Source: Leptolyngbyaceae cyanobacterium SM1_3_5 (GTDB taxonomy: Bacteria; Cyanobacteriota; Cyanobacteriia; Elainellales; Elainellaceae). Taken from it: DNA of 5,737 nt. The DNA is taken from the NCBI GenBank assembly GCA_012031475.1, contig JAAUTJ010000362.1:1-5737 (forward strand). The letters run 5' to 3'. The position numbers were made by a program, and so were the translations under genes. The notes beneath the pieces were generated by a model. The model saw only the letters and a list, made by a program, of their open reading frames with translations. It searched no databases and was not told the DNA's origin. Shown here one piece after another: positions 1 to 4,116 of the stretch (positions are counted from its first letter, which is position 1; each line of letters begins with the position of its first letter).

Positions 1-1
1 G

Positions 2-97
2 ATTGTTGCGAGATTGGGTTTGACTCATCCACCGATACTCGACCTTGCACAATGCGGGCTTGATGTCCCTGGCGATTTTTCGAGCTGGGGCGGATGA
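2..97 (+). CDS. Possible 3' end of an unidentified coding region (partial)
   Basis: One plus-strand frame is open from the window edge to a TGA at 95-97, giving 31 residues that end in DVPGDFSSWGG. The composition (mixed hydrophobic and charged residues, with HPPILDLAQCGLDVPG) would suit the C-terminus of a real protein. However, the stretch is short, contains AGA and ATA codons that are rare in the neighbouring genes, and matches no family I recognise. The other two forward frames close within this stretch. It may equally be chance; the upstream sequence outside the window would decide. Confidence 0.25.
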   Translation: MVARLGLTHPPILDLAQCGLDVPGDFSSWGG

Positions 98-348
98 ACA
101 GGAGCGCAGAGCCTAGCTAAATCTCGGTGTTTGCCACCCAGGGGGGGACGGTCTTGCGCTCTACTCTCAAGATACAAGGGGGCGACTGCGTAAGTCCTGC
201 TTTCCTTAGAAATCATGCAAAACTCTAGTTTTCCTCCTGACGTGAGCGAAGTTTTAGGCTGCTACGTCTGTGTTGATCCTCGCCGTGATGGAATTGTCTA
301 CAGAACAAGTTCTGCTGTCCGTCTAAATTCCAGGGATCAATTGCTAAT
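98..348. other. Intergenic stretch with no supported gene
   Basis: I see no convincing gene here. The region contains a run of seven G (141-147) and a separated 7-bp inverted pair, GAGCGCA at 102-108 and TGCGCTC at 155-161. It also holds a perfect short hairpin, CAGAAC-AA-GTTCTG, at 301-314. A frame opening at ATG 215 runs rightward, but it has no ribosome site and crosses the hspA terminator and the antisense of hspA, so I do not call it. Confidence 0.5.
301..314. repeat. Short perfect inverted repeat CAGAAC-AA-GTTCTG
   Basis: Six complementary base pairs flank a 2-nt centre. It lies just beyond the hspA terminator and is not followed by a T-run on either strand, so it is not an intrinsic terminator. 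The spacing is tighter than in LexA-type boxes with a GAAC-N4-GTTC core. A protein-binding site or chance are both possible. Confidence 0.3.
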
Positions 349-374
349 AAAAAAGGAGGGATTGATACCCTCCT
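349..374 (-). terminator. Intrinsic terminator of the small heat-shock gene
   Basis: Read on the minus strand, this is AGGAGGG, a 7-nt loop (TATCAAT), then CCCTCCT, followed at once by a run of T (complement of the A-run at 349-354). The 7-bp stem is almost all G-C. It begins 21 bp after the hspA stop codon, so it is correctly placed and oriented to end that transcript. The stem-plus-U-tract form is the standard Rho-independent signal. Confidence 0.85.
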
Positions 375-395
375 CAAGAATGAGAAAATTAGCGA

Positions 396-893
396 TTAGT
401 TGTGAATGGCTTGCTCTTGAGCGGCGATCGCTTTGCCTTCGTTGGGCGCGTCAGTTCCGTTGTTTTGGCTCAGTTCAGCCAAATTCACTTTAACAACGGT
501 GTTGCGAGCTTCGGTCACTTTCGGCAATGTCAAAGTCAAAATGCCATCCTTGTAATCGGCCTTGACCTGATCGTTGATCACTGCAACAGGCAGCGTAATC
601 ACCCGCTGAAACTTGCCGTAACGGAATTCGCTGTTGAGCAAATTTTCAGACTGCGGCGATTGACGATATTCACCAACGATCGCTACTGCTTCACGGCTGA
701 CTTGAATGTCAATATCTTTGGCTTCCAAGCCCGGAAGCTGTGCCCGCAGTTCGATCACATCGCCCATGTCGCGCAGTTCAGTTGCAGGCGACCAAGCAGA
801 CTCATTGCTGGCAATGAGTTCATCAAACACGCGATCGAATTGTCGACGCAGCGTTTCCATTTCGCGAATCGGTTGCCAGTAACGAACTAACAT
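396..893 (-). CDS. hspA: Small heat-shock protein (Hsp20 / alpha-crystallin family), HspA-like
   Basis: The 165-residue protein is an ATP-independent holdase chaperone of the Hsp20 family. Such proteins form oligomers that bind unfolding proteins, and in cyanobacteria they also associate with thylakoid membranes. The N-terminus LVRYWQPIREMETLRRQFDR is typical of cyanobacterial HspA. The alpha-crystallin domain spans about residues 33-138. It includes ELRAQLPGLEAKDIDIQV, RVITLP (97-102) and the signature DGILTLTLPK (116-125), followed by a VKV motif (134-136) of the I-x-I type and a polar tail. I chose ATG 893 because AGAGG lies 8 nt upstream. An in-frame GTG at 902 adds three residues but sits against that ribosome site. 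The gene stands alone and is followed by a strong terminator. I see no CIRCE element (TTAGCACTC-N9-GAGTGCTAA) upstream. The family is secure; the symbol is by analogy. Confidence 0.95.
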   Translation of the reverse strand: MLVRYWQPIREMETLRRQFDRVFDELIASNESAWSPATELRDMGDVIELRAQLPGLEAKDIDIQVSREAVAIVGEYRQSPQSENLLNSEFRYGKFQRVITLPVAVINDQVKADYKDGILTLTLPKVTEARNTVVKVNLAELSQNNGTDAPNEGKAIAAQEQAIHN

Positions 894-901
894 TTTGCTC
901 A

Positions 902-906
902 CCTCT
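902..906 (-). promoter_or_regulatory. Ribosome binding site of the small heat-shock gene
   Basis: On the minus strand AGAGG is followed by 8 nt and then ATG at 893. The spacing is ideal for that ATG and impossible for the in-frame GTG at 902, so this site decides the start. Confidence 0.7.
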
Positions 907-1057
907 TATTCGATGAATGGTTCACTCTTTCGAGATGATTCCATCGTGCCGCAATTTTGCGATCGCTTTAGTCAGGAGAACACAACTGCGGCAGTAGAGT
1001 TTTCCCAACTTTGACGCAGGGGGTTGGGTTAAACCTGTTGGGTTAAACCTTCTGACT
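903..1057 (-). promoter_or_regulatory. dciA-hspA intergenic region, probable hspA 5' regulatory region
   Basis: These 155 bp separate the dciA stop from the hspA ribosome site. The region must contain the hspA promoter if the gene is transcribed alone, but I find no clean -35/-10 pair. It holds an inverted repeat, CGCAA-TT-TTGCG, at 950-961 that overlaps a HIP1 octamer (959-966). Farther upstream there is a potential hairpin pairing CCCAAC (1004-1009) with GTTGGG (1023-1028). No T-run follows that hairpin, so it is a poor terminator for dciA. No CIRCE operator is present. Confidence 0.4.
1023..1050. repeat. Perfect 14-bp tandem duplication (GTTGGGTTAAACCT x2)
   Basis: Two identical 14-bp units occupy 1023-1036 and 1037-1050 with no gap, 8 bp downstream of the dciA stop codon. 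Each unit contains the near-palindrome GGTTAAACC. The arrangement could be paired operator half-sites, a hairpin-forming 3' element of the dciA message, or a simple slippage product. Confidence 0.8.
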
Positions 1058-1597
1058 TCACCAACCTTTCACGACGCAATGCGTACACATCCCCCAGCGC
1101 TGAAGTTCGCCCGCAGGTGTGGGACAGCCGCAGTTTGGGCAGAGCGGTAAATGCTGCGATCGCGTTTGCATGGCGATCGCCCAATGTTGAAAAGCGGTTG
1201 TCGGCGTTTGCTCAGCGGGAACGGCTTCAATCGCCTCAGTTACTTCAACTCGGCAGGGATGCCCCTGAAATAGCAAAGTCGTGGAAGTCGTGACCGGGGG
1301 CGGTGTGGTTTGCCACTGGCGGGGTGAAAAGCGAATGTCAGTTAGTGCCAGCGGCAACTGGGCGTTGAGGCGATCGAGAATGCGAATGCGCTCAAAGGCC
1401 AAGGTTTGCGACCAGACGGAATTGGAGGTTGCCACCTGAAGCACCTGCCGCTGAATTCCAATCGGGCGGGTTTGCGTGGCGATCGTCGCGCCCACCACTT
1501 CACCCCAAACGGCGGCGAGTCGCTGGAACTGCTGGCGTTCTTGCCAAGCGCTTTGTTGAAGCGAATTTAGGACGTGGTGGAGCGATCGAAGAGCCAT
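1058..1597 (-). CDS. dciA: DUF721 / DciA family protein with C-terminal zinc ribbon
   Basis: The 179-residue protein has an N-terminal DUF721 (DciA) domain over about residues 1-95. Conserved features are FQRLAAVWGEVVGATIATQT, the VLQVATSNSVWSQTLAFERI core and the closing IRF (88-90). DciA is the widespread bacterial loader or helper of the replicative helicase DnaB, acting at the nucleoid. A Pro/Thr-rich linker follows. The C-terminus carries a CxxC...CxxC pair (Cys153, 156, 171, 174, plus Cys158) in PLCPNCGCPTPAG and GMCTHC, which looks like a zinc ribbon. I chose ATG 1597 because the sequence before it, reachable only from a TTG at 1660, does not resemble the family and overlaps the likely promoter. 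No strong ribosome site precedes ATG 1597. The gene is divergent from the SPOR-protein gene. The DUF721 assignment is firm; DnaB loading is inferred from the family. Confidence 0.85.
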   Translation of the reverse strand: MALRSLHHVLNSLQQSAWQERQQFQRLAAVWGEVVGATIATQTRPIGIQRQVLQVATSNSVWSQTLAFERIRILDRLNAQLPLALTDIRFSPRQWQTTPPPVTTSTTLLFQGHPCRVEVTEAIEAVPAEQTPTTAFQHWAIAMQTRSQHLPLCPNCGCPTPAGELQRWGMCTHCVVKGW

Positions 1598-1630
1598 GAG
1601 CAAAGGTACTATTCGGCAGCAGTGCCCAAC

Positions 1631-1660
1631 AGTATAAAGACCAATTGGCGACAAATCCAA
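1631..1660 (-). promoter_or_regulatory. Candidate sigma70-type promoter for dciA
   Basis: On the minus strand TTGGAT (1655-1660) is followed by 18 nt and TATACT (1631-1636). The -10 box is close to consensus and lies 33 nt upstream of ATG 1597, a reasonable leader length. The -35 is weaker. This is prediction from sequence only. Confidence 0.45.
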
Positions 1661-1792
1661 GCAGATTTAGTGTAGATTTAGACTCAATTTGCTCAACCAA
1701 TGCTATTCTTGGCGATCTCACGGAGTTTCATCTTGTGGCGATCGCTTTGAGTCGCGCCACTGAAAGTCAGTTCACTTCGCATTCCGCTTGCC

Positions 1793-1798
1793 AGGAGA
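1793..1798 (+). promoter_or_regulatory. Ribosome binding site of the SPOR-protein gene
   Basis: AGGAGA stands 7 nt before ATG 1806. It fixes the start at 1806 rather than at the in-frame TTG 1788, which would place the ribosome site inside the coding region. Confidence 0.7.
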
Positions 1799-1805
1799 AT
1801 TGTTT

Positions 1806-2423
1806 ATGCGCCGATCTTCAGTTCATGCTTCCCTGTCACCCAGTTTGCACCCCGCGTTGCAGGCCGCACTCGGCAGCCTCGACGTGCAGCTTGAAGCAGA
1901 ACTGACGCGCTATCGTCGCCAGCGTCATCTTCAGCGTCGTCGCCAGCACGATGCCAAACCGATGAATATGATTGCAGTGCAGGCGGTGGGTGGCCGAACA
2001 CAGCCTCAAGTTCCGCCCGCGCCTGTGCCAGCAGACCCCTGGCAGGCCGAACCGTCTGCACCGCTGGCCGTGCGGAGTGCGATCGCTACTTCTCCACAAT
2101 CGATCCGGCCTCAACCGCCTGCTGAACCTGCGGCTGATTTGGGGCGGGCGATCGCCTTCAACTCAATTTCCGATCCCGTCACGGTTCGCGATCCCGTCAC
2201 TGTTTTGCAGCCGGATGATTTTGTTGATCGATCGGATGATGAATCGGAACCGGATGACTATCTTGCCTCGTCAGAAGAACTGCTGCGGAGTTTGGCTGAG
2301 GAAGAAGCCGACTTGCGCCGTCAGCGCCAATCGAAGGGTCGCGATCGCTCCTCACACCCTTGGGAATCGGCTCGCTCCTGCTGCTCCTGCTCTCTAGCGC
2401 CACGCTGGGCTATCTGGTTTTGA
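1806..2423 (+). CDS. Fragment 1 of the SPOR-domain protein: cytoplasmic N-terminal part
   Basis: This 205-residue reading frame is authentic to about residue 178 (nt ~2339). It contains the conserved start MRRSSVHASL, the segment HPALQAALGSLDVQLEAELT, a basic stretch (residues 35-48), a Pro-rich low-complexity section with a small DPVTV duplication, and the acidic block PDDYLASSEELLRSLAEEEA (149-168). After the frameshift the remaining residues (RDRSSHPWESARSC and on) are out-of-frame translation of the membrane helix and should be ignored. The start is backed by AGGAGA at 1793-1798. Confidence 0.6.
   Translation: MRRSSVHASLSPSLHPALQAALGSLDVQLEAELTRYRRQRHLQRRRQHDAKPMNMIAVQAVGGRTQPQVPPAPVPADPWQAEPSAPLAVRSAIATSPQSIRPQPPAEPAADLGRAIAFNSISDPVTVRDPVTVLQPDDFVDRSDDESEPDDYLASSEELLRSLAEEEADLRRQRQSKGRDRSSHPWESARSCCSCSLAPRWAIWF
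2360..2419 (+). other. Single membrane-spanning segment of the SPOR-domain protein
   Basis: About 20 uncharged residues rich in Leu (GSLLLLLLSSATLGY core) lie between a charged cytoplasmic stretch (RRQRQSKG) and a Trp/Arg-bounded periplasmic start (GWNLSRFWNR). The charge distribution favours N-in, C-out. Confidence 0.75.
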
Positions 2424-3055
2424 ATCCGGGAACGCTGCAAGGCTGGAATCTGAGTCGCTTCTGGAATCGATCGCCCGCCCCCGCAACCGTTGCGCCGCTT
2501 GAATCACCTGCCGCGATTACCCCTTCCGTTGCGCCTTCGCCCGACCTCTCCAGCCAAGAATTTCACGATCTCAACCTCGACACGCTGAGTACGCTGCCGA
2601 TGTCGCCTTCGCCTTCGCCTTCGCCACTTCCAACGGCAACGGCGATCGCCCCGTCTCCCGGCGTTGCATCCCCCAGCCTTCCCGCTCCCGCCAGTTCGAC
2701 GACGGTTCCGGCTCGTCCGAGGGCGATCGCTCCCAGCCCAACGACGCCAACCGTCACGGTTCCACGCCGACCTGCACCCGTCGCCCCACCTGCCCAGCGC
2801 AGTTCGACCGCACGAGACCGTTCCGGGACACCACGATCGGCTCCGGCAGCGCGTCCAGTTCAGCCTCGTCCCGCCGCACGTCCTGCCGCTGAACGTCCGG
2901 CTCCGCGCCCCGTTCAGCCTGCACGACCTGCTCGGCAAGCCGATCGTCCGGCGCAACCTGCTCCGCGTCGATCGCCTGCTGGAACGTCCGGTTCCGCGTC
3001 CTGCCGCGCCCGCCGCCAGCGCACCCCGCCCGAACACGCCGGCCTCGCTATGTAG
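2360..3055 (+). CDS. Fragment 2 of the SPOR-domain protein: membrane helix and Pro/Ala-rich linker
   Basis: This frame begins inside the gene, so the apparent TTG start at 2360 is not a true start; in-frame sequence just upstream reads SLLTP. It opens with a membrane helix (LGIGSLLLLLLSSATLGYLV, about 2360-2419), then VLNPGTLQGWNLSRFWN and the segment QEFHDLNLDTLSTLP. A long region of Pro, Ala, Ser and Arg follows, with an SP repeat from a hexanucleotide repeat. From about 2982 the frame is wrong: GTSGSASCRARRQRTPP and on is noise, and the TAG at 3053 is an artefact of the shift. The helix places the linker and C-terminal domain in the periplasm. Confidence 0.6.
   Translation: MGIGSLLLLLLSSATLGYLVLNPGTLQGWNLSRFWNRSPAPATVAPLESPAAITPSVAPSPDLSSQEFHDLNLDTLSTLPMSPSPSPSPLPTATAIAPSPGVASPSLPAPASSTTVPARPRAIAPSPTTPTVTVPRRPAPVAPPAQRSSTARDRSGTPRSAPAARPVQPRPAARPAAERPAPRPVQPARPARQADRPAQPAPRRSPAGTSGSASCRARRQRTPPEHAGLAM
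2603..2626 (+). repeat. Hexanucleotide repeat (TCGCCT x3 plus TCGCCA)
   Basis: Three perfect TCGCCT units and one variant encode Ser-Pro repeats in the linker of the SPOR-domain protein. Being a multiple of three, length changes by slippage here would not break the frame. Confidence 0.75.
2888..2997 (+). repeat. Imperfect direct repeat within the linker, second copy with an extra G
   Basis: The copy at 2888-2907 (GCTGAACGTCCGGCTCCGCG) recurs at 2978-2998 as GCT-G-GAACGTCCGGTTCCGCG. The copies differ by one C/T change and one additional G at 2981/2982. The first encodes AERPAPR; removing the extra G makes the second encode AERPVPR in the same frame. This locates one of the gene's frameshifts to a single base. 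Confidence 0.8.
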
Positions 3056-3253
3056 TGGTGAGTCCGTATAGCGGCGATCGCAGCCTGGACGCAAGCTCAG
3101 CGCGTTGTGGGTGATGCCTATGTGCGAAATCTACCGAACGGGGCGCAGGTGCAATACGGCGCGTTTAGCGATGGCGATCGAGCCAGGGAACTCAGCCAGC
3201 AGCTTCAGCAACAGGGTATTTCGGCTCAAGTCGTTGAAGCGGGTGGAAATTAA
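3046..3253 (+). other. C-terminal SPOR-like domain, split over two frames
   Basis: RYVVVSPYSGDRSLD is read from 3046 to 3090, and QAQRVVGDAYVRNLPNGAQ from 3092 in the next frame. Skipping the single base at 3091 joins them exactly. The continuation VQYGAFSDGDRARELSQQL and QGISAQVV has the beta-alpha-beta pattern of a SPOR repeat: a V-Q-x-G-A-F strand, an Arg/Glu-rich helix with A..L...L spacing, then a G-I-x-A-x-V strand. It ends in TAA at 3251. Confidence 0.7.
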
Positions 3254-3329
3254 GCGTCGATCGTCCGAACATGACTCCCGATATTGCGTGAGCGCTTCAG
3301 GCAAAAGCTCTGCCGTAAATTCAAATACT

Positions 3330-3815
3330 TTAGAAGCGCTGCATCGGCGTGTCACCTTTCACATACAGCGGATGGCGCGGCTGGTTCGATCGCGTCACAC
3401 CCAGGCAAAACAGGCTTTGCCCGCTCAGTAATTTCAGCACAACGCGATCGCGTCCATGCAGCGATCCCCAGTTGCCCCAAGCCAGCACGATCGCATCCGC
3501 CCGATCGCAAACGGTTTGCAGGTGTCGATCGTTTTCCTGGCCGATCGGGGCTTTCGATCGTCGTAAGATCTGCGGCTGCGTCGCTCGAAACGCAAACAGA
3601 TTCACCACGTCCACCGCTCCATAGCCCCAACTTTGAGCAAACTGAATGCAGCGGCGAATCGTCGGATCGTTGCGATCGGCATCTGCCGTACTGGGATTCA
3701 GCATCACAAAACTCAAGCGCGGCAAAGTCACATCCCACTCGCGCCACAGCCAGTAGCGATAAGTTTCGCTGTGATCAAAAACGGCTCCGCTGCGGAGTGA
3801 TGCAAGCAACGGCAT
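3330..3815 (-). CDS. DUF1643 domain-containing protein
   Basis: The 161-residue protein is a full-length member of DUF1643, a family of unknown function found in bacteria and on mobile elements. Conserved motifs are present in order: TYRYWLWREWD (19-28), the signature FVMLNPSTADADRNDPTIRR (36-55), WGYGAVDVVNLFAFRAT (63-79), WGNWGSLHGRD (113-123) and the C-terminal PRHPLY (146-151). It is probably cytoplasmic, with no signal or membrane segment. The start is ATG 3815, but no clear ribosome site precedes it and family similarity begins only around residue 9, so the first residues are uncertain. The gene converges on the SPOR-protein gene with 76 bp between stops and no evident terminator, and is divergent from the Rieske gene. 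No activity should be assumed. Confidence 0.88.
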   Translation of the reverse strand: MPLLASLRSGAVFDHSETYRYWLWREWDVTLPRLSFVMLNPSTADADRNDPTIRRCIQFAQSWGYGAVDVVNLFAFRATQPQILRRSKAPIGQENDRHLQTVCDRADAIVLAWGNWGSLHGRDRVVLKLLSGQSLFCLGVTRSNQPRHPLYVKGDTPMQRF

Positions 3816-3924
3816 CCAGCAATTTCAGCAGTGATGGGGCTTTTCTGATTCTAGTCGCAATCACGTGTAGAAACTGTTTTCCAACGCTTGTAGGGGGGTG
3901 AGCGAAATTTGCCGCTTGAGTCAG

Positions 3925-3948
3925 TGGAGGGGTGGAGGGGTGGAGGGG
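3925..3948. repeat. Three perfect tandem copies of TGGAGGGG
   Basis: The 8-bp unit repeats without mismatch at 3925-3932, 3933-3940 and 3941-3948. It resembles the short tandemly repeated sequences found in many cyanobacterial intergenic regions. The strand has six runs of two or more G, so a two-tier G-quadruplex is conceivable. Copy number probably varies by slippage. Confidence 0.9.
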
Positions 3949-4062
3949 CAAAAGGAACAGACGATCGACTAATTTTGAAGGTGCGATCGCATTTTTCTAC
4001 CAAAAGAGGGAGATTCTGGCTGGCAAAGCTAACTGTGATACATCGCCAGTGCGGAAGCGCAG

Positions 4063-4079
4063 TTAAGCTTAAACGTTTA
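4063..4079. promoter_or_regulatory. Two overlapping perfect 10-bp palindromes, candidate operator
   Basis: TTAAGCTTAA (4063-4072) and TAAACGTTTA (4070-4079) are each perfect palindromes and share three bases. They end 37 bp before the Rieske start codon, where an operator or promoter-proximal site would be expected. No known regulator consensus is recognised. Confidence 0.4.
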
Positions 4080-4116
4080 TGAGTTGTAGTAGATCGACTC
4101 AAGCTAGCAAGTTCCT

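Larger units (their letters stand above)
1806..3253 (+). pseudogene. Cyanobacterial membrane-anchored SPOR-domain protein, frame-disrupted
   Basis: Read across frames, this is one gene of about 480 codons. Its parts are a cytoplasmic N-terminus (ALGSLDVQLEAELTRYRRQR; then DDYLASSEELLRSLAEEEAD), one membrane helix, a long Pro/Ala/Arg-rich linker, and a C-terminal SPOR-like unit (RYVVVSPYSGDRSLD; AQRVVGDAYVRNLPNGAQ; VQYGAFSDGDRARELSQQL; then QGISAQVVEAGGN and stop at 3251-3253). SPOR domains bind denuded septal peptidoglycan, so a division or envelope role is inferred. The frame changes four times. About one base is missing near 2336-2342, and single extra bases occur near 2981, between about 3020 and 3046, and near 3089-3091. 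The first domain of each new frame joins the previous one without loss of residues, and no stop interrupts the correct frame within any segment. The gene is therefore either very recently inactivated or intact in the organism and misread here. Confidence 0.75.
3816..4116. promoter_or_regulatory. Divergent intergenic region between DUF1643 and Rieske genes
   Basis: These 301 bp must drive both flanking genes. Toward DUF1643, TAGAAT on the minus strand (3848-3853) is a possible -10, 32 nt before ATG 3815, without a good -35. Toward the Rieske gene I find no convincing -35/-10 pair and no Shine-Dalgarno before ATG 4117. The region also holds a G-run (3892-3897), a three-copy G-rich octamer (3925-3948), a HIP1 octamer (3983-3990) and overlapping palindromes (4063-4079). 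A minus-strand frame across it is low-complexity and not called. Confidence 0.4.

Noticed and set aside
10..33. T-arm-like tRNA 3' end
   Set aside because: A 5-bp stem with a 7-nt loop can be drawn (TGGGT/ATCCA), but the loop TTGACTC lacks the TTCRA pattern, and no acceptor stem or anticodon arm can be seen within the window.
25..216. 63-residue minus-strand frame at the left edge
   Set aside because: Low-quality composition, no ribosome site, and no recognisable motif.
215..493. 92-residue plus-strand frame starting at ATG 215
   Set aside because: It has no ribosome site, runs through the hspA terminator and into the antisense of hspA, and has no family-like motif.
402..890. 162-residue plus-strand frame
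   Set aside because: Antisense shadow of the well-supported small heat-shock gene.
1004..1028. Intrinsic terminator for dciA
   Set aside because: CCCAAC/GTTGGG can pair, but the minus strand after the stem reads AAAACTC rather than a T-run.
2336..2345. Programmed -1 frameshifting in the SPOR gene
   Set aside because: There is no X-XXY-YYZ slippery heptamer at the junction (the local sequence is GAAGGGTCGCG), and the gene has further shifts of the opposite sign, which programmed shifting would not produce.
2504..3094. 196-residue Arg/Gly-rich minus-strand frame
   Set aside because: Antisense of the Pro/Ala-rich SPOR linker; its composition follows directly from the complementary GC-rich repeats.
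3131..3355. 74-residue minus-strand frame overlapping the DUF1643 C-terminus
   Set aside because: Antisense of the SPOR domain and overlapping a real gene in another frame.
3851..4102. 83-residue minus-strand frame in the divergent intergenic region
   Set aside because: It includes the translated octamer repeat and the palindromes, has no ribosome site and no family pattern.
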